From: Actinomycetes bacterium
GTDB taxonomy: Bacteria; Actinomycetota; Actinomycetes; Actinomycetales; Actinomycetaceae
Assembly: GCA_023426345.1 (NCBI GenBank)
Contig: JAFAAX010000188.1
Location: 1 to 14,108 of the forward strand
Length of the DNA: 14,108 nt
Direction: 5' to 3'
The stretch's first letter is position 1. Each line of letters starts with the position of its first letter. The position numbers and the translations under genes were made by a program. Positions 1-6,900 of the stretch are shown here, piece by piece. The notes beneath the pieces are model-generated. The model was given only the letters and a program-made list of their open reading frames with translations. It was not told the origin of the DNA and searched no databases.

Positions 1-1
1 C

Positions 2-397
2 GCCCTGCGGGGCGACGGCGCGACCGGGGGCGGCGCGCTGTCCGCGCTCATCGGCCCCGCCATCTGCGGCGCCTGCTACGAGGTCCCCGCCGCGCTGCGC
101 GACGAGGTGGCGGACGGGCATCCGGCCGCCACCGGGACGACGTCGTGGGGCACCCCTTCCCTGGATCTGGCGGCCGGCGCCCGCGAGGAGTTGCGCGGGC
201 TCGGCGTCCGCGTCGACGGCGCCCCGTCGCCCTGCACCTTCGAGACGCCGACGCTGCACTCCTACCGCCGCGACCCCGCGTGCGGGCGGCAGGCGGGGGT
301 GGTGGCGCCGACGCTGACCTGCGACATGCCGGGCGCGCCGCCTCGGCGCGCGAGCGCCGTGCACTACCGTGGCACCACGGGATCGGCCAGTGGGTGA
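2..397 (+). CDS. pgeF: PgeF/YfiH family (laccase-domain, multicopper-oxidase-like) protein, 3' part only
   Basis: The reading frame enters from the left edge, so the start and the N-terminal two thirds are missing. The visible 131 residues carry the family hallmark IGPAICGACYEV (about residues 16-27 of the fragment; family pattern IGPxIGxCCYEV, whose Cys region helps form the metal/active site) and, near the end, the conserved C-terminal signature HSYRRDPACGRQAGVV. The family (YfiH/YlmD/PgeF) acts on purine nucleosides and on misincorporated residues in peptidoglycan precursors; this is family knowledge. The gene normally lies just after ftsZ, which fits the genes that follow here. It ends at TGA 395-397, ten bases before sepF. 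About 30 Pro/Ala/Arg-rich residues follow the point where most family members stop, which is unusual. The Zn-binding histidines of the N-terminal part cannot be checked. Confidence 0.86.
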   Translation, partial: ALRGDGATGGGALSALIGPAICGACYEVPAALRDEVADGHPAATGTTSWGTPSLDLAAGAREELRGLGVRVDGAPSPCTFETPTLHSYRRDPACGRQAGVVAPTLTCDMPGAPPRRASAVHYRGTTGSASG

Positions 398-401
398 GGA
401 G
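396..401 (+). promoter_or_regulatory. Ribosome binding site of sepF
   Basis: GAGGAG lies 6 bases before the ATG at 408 and overlaps the pgeF stop codon. It fixes the sepF start at 408 rather than at an upstream in-frame ATG at 369, which lies inside pgeF and would add 13 residues with no family resemblance. Confidence 0.75.
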
Positions 402-407
402 ACGCAG

Positions 408-875
408 ATGAGTGACTCGTTCGGCAACAGGGCACGCAAGTTCATGGGCTGGTACTCCCCGGAGGACGCCGAGGCCGAGGACGACGAGTTCGCCGCGTTC
501 GACGAGGTCCTCGAGGGCAAGGCCGACGCGGACGTCGTCAGCCCGCTGCGCCGCGACGTCGAGCGCCCGCGCCCCGCGGCTCCCGCCCCGCAGGCGGACC
601 TCAGCAGGATCGTCACGGTGCACCCCTCGTCCTTCAACGACGCGCTGCCCATCGGGGAGGCCTTCCGCAAGGGAGTGCCCGTCATCATCAACCTCACCGA
701 CATGTCCGAGGCCGAGGCCCGCCGGGTCGTCGATTTCGCGGCCGGGCTGATCTTCGGCCTGCACGGCGTCATCGAGAAGGTGACGAACCGCGTCTTCCTC
801 CTGTCCCCCCGGTCCGTCGAGGTGAGCGGGGACGTGACGGGCGCCCGCCGCGGTTCGCTGTTCAACCAGGGCTGA
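408..875 (+). CDS. sepF: Cell division protein SepF
   Basis: SepF links the FtsZ ring to the membrane and polymerises into arcs; in actinobacteria, which lack FtsA, it is the main FtsZ membrane anchor. The product has 155 residues. Residues 1-16 (MSDSFGNRARKFMGWY) look like the membrane-binding amphipathic helix. Residues 17-64 form an acidic then Pro/Ala-rich linker. Residues about 66-147 are the SepF core, with the typical strand-helix run IVTVHPSSFNDALPIGEAFR, then VPVIINLTDMSEAEARRVVDFAAG and the glycine-rich turn LIFGLHGVIEKVTNRVFLLSP. The start at 408 has a good RBS. It sits between pgeF and yggT, the conserved actinobacterial order downstream of ftsZ, and is probably co-transcribed with both (gaps of 10 and 3 bases). 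The usual yggS gene is not present before it. Confidence 0.95.
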   Translation: MSDSFGNRARKFMGWYSPEDAEAEDDEFAAFDEVLEGKADADVVSPLRRDVERPRPAAPAPQADLSRIVTVHPSSFNDALPIGEAFRKGVPVIINLTDMSEAEARRVVDFAAGLIFGLHGVIEKVTNRVFLLSPRSVEVSGDVTGARRGSLFNQG

Positions 876-878
876 CGC

Positions 879-1196
879 GTGGTCCTGGTCGTCCTCGGCA
901 TCCTCGTCCGCACGCTCGCGGACCTGTACCTGCTGGTCATGCTCGTGCGGATGGTCATCGACTGGGTGCGCGTCTTCGCCCCGCGATGGCGGCCGACGGG
1001 GGTGGTCCTGGTCGTCGCCAACGTCGTCTACGCCCTCACCGATCCGCCCCTGCGAGCCCTGCGACGCCACATCCCGCCGCTGCGGCTGGGCGGCAGCGGC
1101 GTGGCGCTGGACGTCGGTTTCATGGTGCTGTTCGTCGCCGTGCTGCTGGTCCAATGGCTCGGCGGACTGCTCCAGGCCGTCGGCGCGTCCATGTGA
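879..1196 (+). CDS. YggT family integral membrane protein
   Basis: This small membrane protein of 105 residues has two hydrophobic segments (about 2-28 and 78-99) around a polar loop. The loop holds the family signature ALTDPPLRALRRHIPPL (family pattern TDP-x-L-x-P-x-R-x-x-IPP), followed by the GGSGVALDVGFMVLF region typical of the YGGT domain (Pfam PF02325). The function is not established; in actinobacteria the gene sits between sepF and wag31, which suggests a role in septum or polar wall growth. The start is a GTG three bases after the sepF stop, with a weak AGGG seven bases upstream, so translation probably depends on coupling with sepF. The stop codon lies at the edge of an AT-richer promoter region for the next gene. 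Confidence 0.9.
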   Translation: MVLVVLGILVRTLADLYLLVMLVRMVIDWVRVFAPRWRPTGVVLVVANVVYALTDPPLRALRRHIPPLRLGGSGVALDVGFMVLFVAVLLVQWLGGLLQAVGASM

Positions 1197-1211
1197 CACA
1201 TGTGAAAACAG

Positions 1212-1242
1212 TTGCCGCAGTGGCACACGTGTCGTCTATCAT
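1212..1242 (+). promoter_or_regulatory. Candidate promoter of the wag31-lspA-rluD operon
   Basis: Within the only clearly AT-richer patch of the left part (1197-1260) there is TTGCCG at 1212-1217 and TATCAT at 1237-1242, separated by 19 bases, two more than ideal. An alternative -10 is GAATAG at 1245-1250, paired with TGGCAC at 1221-1226 (18 bases). Either would give a leader of roughly 85-100 bases before wag31. Two short perfect palindromes lie here: CACATGTG (1197-1204), just upstream, and ACACGTGT (1225-1232), in the spacer. Either could be a regulator site, but I cannot assign one. Confidence 0.5.
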
Positions 1243-1291
1243 TCGAATAGTCTGACGGAAAGTCACCGGGGCAGCCCGATGATCCGCACGC

Positions 1292-1323
1292 CTGGTCCCG
1301 CCTCCAGCGGAGCCCGGGCCCAG
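1292..1323 (+). promoter_or_regulatory. GC-rich hairpin in the wag31 leader
   Basis: The arm CTGGTCCCG (1292-1300) pairs with CGGGCCCAG (1315-1323) at 8 of 9 positions. Inside it, CTCC (1302-1305) pairs with GGAG (1309-1312) around an AGC loop. The structure ends 9 bases before the Shine-Dalgarno of wag31. No T-run follows, so it is not a classical terminator. It could affect mRNA stability or initiation, or it could be chance in GC-rich DNA. Confidence 0.4.
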
Positions 1324-1344
1324 TGAGCAGCGAAGGAAGAGGCA

Positions 1345-1947
1345 ATGGATCTTCTCACGACAGAGGACGTGCTGAACAAGAAGTTCACCTACGTCAAGTT
1401 CCGCGAGGGGTACGACCAGGTCGAGGTCGACGAGTTCCTCGATCAGGTCGTCGGCACGATCTACGCCCTCCAGGTCGAGAACCAGGATCTCAAGGAGAAG
1501 CTCGAGGCGGCCGAGCGCCGGATCTCCGAGCTCTCCTCGGGGGCGCCTGTCGTCCAGGAGACCCCGGCCCCCGCCGCCGAGCCCGAGTCGGCCCCCCAGG
1601 CGGCCCCCGAGCCCGAGCCGGTCCAGGCGGTCGCGATGCCGGCGGCCAACGACTCCGAGTCCGCGACGTCGATGCTGGCGCTCGCCCAGCGCGTCCACGA
1701 CGAGTACGTCCGCGATGGCCGCGAGGAGTCCGAGCGGATCATCGCCGACGCCCGCGCCACGGGCGACGAGATCGTCGCCGACGCCCAGCGCCAGCACGAG
1801 CGCATCCTCGCCCAGCTCGACCAGGAGCGGGGACTGCTGGAGACCAAGATCAACGAGCTCCGCACCTTCGAGGGCGACTACCGGACCTCGATCCGCGAGC
1901 ACCTCCAGGGCCTGCTCTCCCAGGTCGACCAGACCGGGGAGAACTGA
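1345..1947 (+). CDS. wag31: DivIVA family polar growth protein (Wag31)
   Basis: DivIVA/Wag31 is a coiled-coil protein that gathers at the negatively curved membrane of cell poles and septa and recruits the wall-synthesis machinery; it directs apical growth in actinobacteria. The product has 200 residues. Residues 1-63 form the conserved DivIVA membrane-binding head and first coiled coil (LLTTEDVLNKKFTYVKFREG, then YDQVEVDEFLDQVVGTIYAL). Residues 64-103 are a Pro/Ala/Glu-rich linker. Residues 104-193 form a long charged helix with heptad character (repeated DARATGDEI/DAQRQHERI-type segments). A purine-rich RBS, AAGGAAGAG (1333-1341), lies just upstream of the ATG. A promoter and a leader hairpin precede the gene. 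lspA starts 8 bases after the stop, so the two genes are probably co-transcribed. Phosphorylation by PknA-type kinases is known in Mycobacterium, but no site is identified here. Confidence 0.96.
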   Translation: MDLLTTEDVLNKKFTYVKFREGYDQVEVDEFLDQVVGTIYALQVENQDLKEKLEAAERRISELSSGAPVVQETPAPAAEPESAPQAAPEPEPVQAVAMPAANDSESATSMLALAQRVHDEYVRDGREESERIIADARATGDEIVADAQRQHERILAQLDQERGLLETKINELRTFEGDYRTSIREHLQGLLSQVDQTGEN

Positions 1948-1955
1948 TCCCCGAG

Positions 1956-2483
1956 GTGGCGGCGACCGAGGCCCCCGCGCGCCCCGCGCGCCGATGGCCG
2001 CTCATGCTCGTGGTGGCCGTCGCGGCCGTGGCCCTGGACCAGGCCTCCAAGCAGTGGGCGCTGGGCGCCCTGACGGAGGGCGAGCCCCGTCCTCTCGTCG
2101 GGGACCTCCTCACCCTCCAGCTCGTCCACAACTCCGGCGCCGCGTTCTCCGTCGGCGCGCACGCCACGTGGGTGTTCACCGTGATCTCCGCGCTGATCGT
2201 CGGGGCGATCGCCGTGGCGGCGCCCCGGATCGCGGACCTGCCGACCGCCTGGGCTCTCGGGTTCCTCGGCGGCGGCGCGGTGGGCAACCTCATCGACCGG
2301 CTGGTGCGCCCGCCCTCCTTCGGGCAGGGCCACGTCGTCGACTTCATCAACTACAACGGATGGTTCGTCGGCAACGTGGCCGACATCTGGATCGTCGTGG
2401 CCGCCCTGTTCCTGGCCGTACGCTACGCCCTGTCGGGCGCCCGCGCCGAGCGCCCCCCGGCGGAGAGCGCCCCGGATGAGTGA
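1956..2483 (+). CDS. lspA: Lipoprotein signal peptidase (signal peptidase II)
   Basis: LspA is an aspartic membrane protease that removes the signal peptide of prolipoproteins after diacylglyceryl transfer. From the GTG at 1956 the product has 175 residues, normal for the family. Motifs in order are DQASKQW (28-34) after TM1, LVHNSGAAFS (56-65), GFLGGGAVGNLIDR (102-115), GHVVDF (125-130) and NVADI (140-144). D129 and D143 fit the catalytic pair of solved LspA structures, with D114 also conserved. Four membrane segments fall at about 16-27, 72-89, 98-113 and 141-159. The frame is open far upstream inside wag31, but similarity starts only here; the GTG lies 8 bases after the wag31 stop with GGGGAGA (1937-1943) upstream. 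An in-frame ATG at 2004 would cut into TM1. The last 8 bases overlap rluD, indicating coupling. Confidence 0.94.
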   Translation: MAATEAPARPARRWPLMLVVAVAAVALDQASKQWALGALTEGEPRPLVGDLLTLQLVHNSGAAFSVGAHATWVFTVISALIVGAIAVAAPRIADLPTAWALGFLGGGAVGNLIDRLVRPPSFGQGHVVDFINYNGWFVGNVADIWIVVAALFLAVRYALSGARAERPPAESAPDE

Positions 2484-3396
2484 CGCGCGCCTGCTCCCCG
2501 TGCCCGAGGGGCTGGCCGGCGAGCGCGTCGACGCGGCGCTCGCGCGCCTCCTGGGGCTGTCCCGCAGCCGGGTCGAGGATCTCGTCGCCGAGGGGCACGT
2601 GCGCGTCGACGGCCGCACGGCGCGCAAGTCCGACCGGCTGCCCGGCGGCTCGCTCATCGAAGTCGAGATCCCCACGCCGCAGTCGCGGCCCGCGCCCGTC
2701 ACCGGCATGGGGATCCTCTACGACGACGAGGACCTCGTCGTCGTCGACAAGCCCGTCGGCGTGGCCGCACACACGGGGCCCGGCTGGTCGGGTCCCACGG
2801 TGCTGGGCAACCTGGAGGCGGCGGGCTTCCGGATCTCGACTTCCGGCCCGCCCGAGCGCGAGGGCATCGTCCACCGCCTCGACGTGGGGACCTCCGGGGC
2901 GATGATGGTCGCGAAGTCCGAGCTCGCGTACTCGGCCATGAAGCGCGCCTTCAAGGAGCGCGCCGTCACGAAGATCTACCACGCCGTCGTCGCGGGCCAC
3001 CCCGACCCGGAGTCCGGCACGATCGACGCCCCCATCGGCCGCCACCCCTCCCGGGAGTGGCGCATGGCGGTCATCGACGGCGGCAAGCGGGCGATCACCC
3101 ACTACGACACGCTCGAACTCATGGCCGGCGCCGCGCTGCTGCGCGTCCACCTGGAGACCGGACGCACCCACCAGATCCGCGTCCACATGGCCGCGATCCG
3201 CCACCCCTGCGTCGGGGACGTCTTCTACGGGGCGGACCCCGTCCAGGCCGGGCGCCTCGGGCTGGACCGCCAGTGGCTCCACGCCGTCGAGCTGGCGTTC
3301 ACCCACCCGCGGACGGGCCTGCCCGTGGTCGTCCGCGCGCCCTATCCTGAGGACCTCCAGCGCGCGCTGGACCTGTTGAGGAGGGGACCGGCATGA
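2476..3396 (+). CDS. rluD: RluA/RluD family 23S rRNA pseudouridine synthase
   Basis: This enzyme converts uridines of 23S rRNA (RluD targets helix 69) to pseudouridine during ribosome assembly. The product has 306 residues. An S4 RNA-binding domain occupies about 12-66 (ERVDAALARLLGLSRSRVEDLV, then GHVRVDGR). The catalytic domain follows from about 80, with VVDKPVGVAAH (89-99), the active-site motif GIVHRLDVGTSG (130-141; D136 is the nucleophile position), KIYHAVVAGHP, and the late motif ETGRTHQIRVHMAAIRHPCVGD. The exact target uridine cannot be read from sequence, so RluA-type activity on other sites remains possible. The start ATG lies inside the lspA end, with GGCGGAGAG (2459-2467) upstream. 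The stop overlaps the next ATG (ATGA). The lspA-rluD pair is a common actinobacterial arrangement. Confidence 0.93.
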   Translation: MSDARLLPVPEGLAGERVDAALARLLGLSRSRVEDLVAEGHVRVDGRTARKSDRLPGGSLIEVEIPTPQSRPAPVTGMGILYDDEDLVVVDKPVGVAAHTGPGWSGPTVLGNLEAAGFRISTSGPPEREGIVHRLDVGTSGAMMVAKSELAYSAMKRAFKERAVTKIYHAVVAGHPDPESGTIDAPIGRHPSREWRMAVIDGGKRAITHYDTLELMAGAALLRVHLETGRTHQIRVHMAAIRHPCVGDVFYGADPVQAGRLGLDRQWLHAVELAFTHPRTGLPVVVRAPYPEDLQRALDLLRRGPA

Positions 3397-3911
3397 CGGG
3401 CGTGCACGTGGTGGAGGCCTCCACCGAGGATCTGCGCCTGGCGGAGATCGCGATCCGCTGGGACGTGTTCGTCCTCGAGCAGCACGTCGAGCCCGTCCTG
3501 GAGATCGACGCCCGCGACTTCCGCGACGACGTCGTCCACCTCGTCGCCCTGGAGGACGGGACCGGGCGCCCCCTGGGCGTCGTCCGCCTGATCCCGGACG
3601 GCGCCGACCACTACCACCTGGGCCGCCTGGCGGTGCGCGCGGAGGCCCGGGGCACCGGGGCCGGCGCGGCGCTGGTCCGCGCCCTCCACGACCTCGTGGC
3701 GCGTCGCACAGCGGCCGGGCGCGACGCGAGGATCGCCCTGGACGCCCAGGTCCACGCCTTCGGCTTCTACGAGCGGCAGGGGTACCGGGCCGTGCCGGGC
3801 GAGCCGTTCCTCGACGCCGGCATCTGGCACCGGACGATGGCGCGGACGGTCACCGGGACGGCGGACCCGGCCGCGGGGGCGCCCTCGTCGATCGAGGGGA
3901 CGACCGCCTAG
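3393..3911 (+). CDS. GNAT family N-acetyltransferase, ElaA-like
   Basis: This acetyl-CoA-dependent acyltransferase of 172 residues has an unknown substrate. Motif A is seen as LGRLAVRAEARGTGAGAALV (76-95), in which R86-x-x-G89-x-G91 fits the pyrophosphate-binding loop. Further family marks are DVFVLEQHVEP (24-34; ElaA proteins have VFxVEQ), the DAQVHAFGFYERQGYR stretch (117-132; ElaA pattern AQxHxxxFYxxxGF) and the closing GEPFLDAGIWHRTM (136-149). The last 20 or so residues are low-complexity Ala/Thr/Pro. A strong RBS, GGAGGGG (3380-3386), lies 6 bases before the ATG, and the ATGA overlap ties translation to rluD. Its TAG stop (3909-3911) forms part of the TAGGAT box in front of dnaE. A protein or small-molecule acetylation role is open. 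Confidence 0.88.
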   Translation: MTGVHVVEASTEDLRLAEIAIRWDVFVLEQHVEPVLEIDARDFRDDVVHLVALEDGTGRPLGVVRLIPDGADHYHLGRLAVRAEARGTGAGAALVRALHDLVARRTAAGRDARIALDAQVHAFGFYERQGYRAVPGEPFLDAGIWHRTMARTVTGTADPAAGAPSSIEGTTA

Positions 3912-3914
3912 GAT
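3909..3914 (+). promoter_or_regulatory. Candidate -10 box of a leaderless dnaE promoter
   Basis: TAGGAT ends exactly 6 bases before the ATG of dnaE (3921), so transcription would start at the A of the start codon. There is no useful Shine-Dalgarno for dnaE. No convincing -35 is visible (TCGTCG at 3885-3890 is weak). The same CCTAGG-N-T-N6-ATG arrangement recurs before hisD. The first three bases are the TAG stop of the upstream GNAT gene. Confidence 0.5.
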
Positions 3915-3920
3915 CGGGGC

Positions 3921-6900
3921 ATGGCCGACTCCTTCGTGCACCTGCACAACCACTCCGAGTACTCGATGCTGGACGGCGCCGCGCGGATCACGCCGATGGT
4001 GGAGGAGGCGGCCCGGCTGGGCCAACCGGCGATCGGGCTGACGGACCACGGCTACCTGTTCGGCGCCTACGAGTTCTACACCGCGTGCCAGAAGGCGGGC
4101 ATCAAGCCGATCATCGGCCTGGAGGCCTACGTGACGCCCGGGACGTCGCGCTTCGACCGCCACAAGGTGACGTGGGGGGAGGCCTGGCAGCGCTCCGACG
4201 ACGTCTCGGCGGGCGGCGCCTACAACCACCTCACCCTCCTCGCGCACTCCACCGAGGGCATGCTCAACCTGTTCCGCCTGGGATCGCGGGCCTCCACGGA
4301 GGGGCAGTTCGGCAAGTGGCCGCGCGCGGACAAGGAGCTGCTCGAGGAGTACCACGAGGGGCTCATCGTCTTCACGGGCTGCCCCTCGGGCGCCGTGCAG
4401 ACGCGCCTGCGCCTGGGCCAGTGGGACGAGGCCCTGCGCGAGGCCGCCGAGCTGCGCGACATCTTCGGGCCGGAGAATTTCTACGTCGAGCTCATGGACC
4501 ACGGGATCGAGTTCGAGCGCCGCACGCAGAAGGACCTCCTGCGCCTGGCCCGCGAGCTCGACGCGCCGCTGGTGGCCACCAACGACGCCCACTACGTCAA
4601 GAAGGAGGACGCCGGCATCCAGGACGCCCTGCTGTGCATCAACTCCGGGTCGCGCCTCAGCGACCCCGACCGCTTCCAGTTCGACGGCACGGGCTACTAC
4701 ATCCGGCCCTCCGACGAGATGCGCGCCGTGTGGTCGGAGCTGCCGCAGGCCTGCGACTCCACCCTGGAGATCGCCGAGCGCTGCGACGTCCACTTCACCA
4801 CCACCGACGAGGGCGCCAACTACATGCCCGACTTCCCCGTGCCCGAGGGCGAGGACAAGACGTCGTGGTTCATCAAGGAGGTCGACAGCGGCCTCACCCA
4901 GCGCTTCCCGGACGGCGTCCCGGACCAGGTCCGCACGCAGGCCGAGTACGAGGAGTCCGTCATCGTCCAGATGGGGTTCCCCGGCTACTTCCTCACCGTC
5001 GCCGACTACATCAACTGGGCGAAGGACCAGGGCATCCGGGTGGGGCCCGGGCGCGGCTCGGGCGTCGGCTCGATGGTCGCCTACGCGATGGGCATCACCG
5101 AGCTCAACCCGCTGGACCACGGCCTGATCTTCGAGCGGTTCCTCAACCCGGAACGCGTCTCGATGCCCGACATCGACGTCGACTTCGACGAGCGCCGGCG
5201 TGAGGAGGTCATCGACTACGTCAAGCGGAAGTACGGCGAGGACCGCATCAGCCAGGTCGTCACGTACGGGCGGATCAAGACGAAGCAGGCGCTCAAAGAC
5301 TCCGCGCGCATCCTGGGCAAGGACTTCAAGATGGGGGAGCAGCTGACCAAGGCGCTCCCGCCGGCCGTCATGGGCAAGGACATCTCGCTCAAGGGGATCT
5401 TCGCGCCCGAGGACCCCCGCTACGCGGAGGCCGCGGAGTTCCGCAAGTACTACGAGGAGAACCCCGACACCCACGAGGTCGTCGAGAAGGCCCTGGGCCT
5501 GGAGGGCCTGACCCGCCAGTGGGGCGTCCACGCGTGCGCGGTGATCATGAGCTCGCATGCGCTCACCGACATCATCCCCATCATGAAGCGCCCCCAGGAC
5601 GGCGCCATCATCACCCAGTTCGACTACCCGACGTGCGAGGGCCTGGGCCTGCTCAAGATGGACTTCCTGGGCCTGCGCAACCTCACCGTCATCTCCGACG
5701 CGCTGGACAACATCGCGCTCAACGGCAAGGAGCCCCTCGACATCGACCACGTCCGCCTGGACGACACCACCACCTACGAGATGCTGGCGCGGGGCGACAC
5801 GCTGGGTGTCTTCCAGCTGGACGGCTCCGGCATGCGCGAGCTCCTCAAACTGATGCGCCCCGACAACTTCGAGGACATCACCGCCACCAACGCCCTGTAC
5901 CGGCCCGGCCCCATGGGCGCGAACTCGCACACGAACTACGCGCTGCGCAAGAACGGGCGCCAGGAGATCACCCCGATCCACCCCGAGCTCAAGGACTCGA
6001 TCTCCGACATCCTGGAGACCACCTACGGTCTGATCATCTACCAGGAGCAGGTCATGCAGATCGCCCAGCGCGTGGCCGGATACTCCCTGGGGCGCGCCGA
6101 CATCCTGCGCCGGGCCATGGGCAAGAAGAAGAAGTACATCCTGGACGCGGAGTTCGACGGCTTCCGGGCCGGCATGATCGAGCACGGCTACTCCCAGGAG
6201 TGCGTCCAGGCCCTGTGGGACATCCTGGTCCCCTTCTCCGGCTACGCGTTCAACAAGTCCCACGCCGCGGGCTACGGGCTGGTCTCCTACTGGACGGCCT
6301 ACCTCAAGGCGAACTACCCGACGGAGTACATGGCGGCGCTGCTGACGTCGACCAAGGAGAACAAGGACCGCCGCGCCCTGTACCTGGCGGAGTGCCGCCA
6401 CATGGACATCACCGTCCTGCCCCCCGACGTCAACGCCTCGATGGGCACCTTCGCCCCTGACGGGCGCGACGTCCGCTTCGGCCTGGCCTCCATCCAGAAC
6501 GTCGGGCAGAACGTCGTCGACGCGATCATCGCCGCCCGCAGGGAGAAGGGGGCCTTCACCTCCTTCCAGGACTTCCTCGACAAGGTCCCCTCCGTCGTCT
6601 GCAACAAGCGGACGATCCAGTCCCTCATCAAGGCCGGCGCGTTCGACTCCCTCGGGCACACCCGCCGCGCCCTGCTCGCCCGCTGCGACGAGGCCGTCGA
6701 CGCCGTCACGGACGTCAAGCGCAACGAGGCCGTCGGCCAGTTCGACCTCTTCGGGGCCCTGGGCGGGGAGGCCACGGAGGTCGCGGCGGGGTTCGCCATC
6801 GAGATCCCCGACCTCCCGGAGTTCGACCGGCGCCACAAGCTGGCCGAGGAGCGGGAGATGCTGGGCCTATACGTCTCGGACCATCCGCTGCGCGGCATCG

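Noticed and set aside
48..1226. Minus-strand open frame of 392 codons opposite pgeF, sepF and yggT
   Set aside because: Rich in His, Asp, Gln and Arg with low complexity; antisense shadow of three well-supported genes.
1197..1232. CRP/GlxR-type operator (TGTGA-N6-TCACA) before wag31
   Set aside because: TGTGA elements are present, but no TCACA half-site stands at the right distance.
1323..1955. Long N-terminal extension of LspA
   Set aside because: The frame is open inside wag31, but the extra residues are shadow sequence; the GTG at 1956 gives the normal family length.
3342..6836. Minus-strand open frame of 1164 codons opposite dnaE
   Set aside because: It is Val/Asp/Leu/Arg/Gly-rich low-complexity sequence produced by the GC-rich third positions of dnaE read backward. 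No motif, no RBS, and dnaE fully explains the strand.
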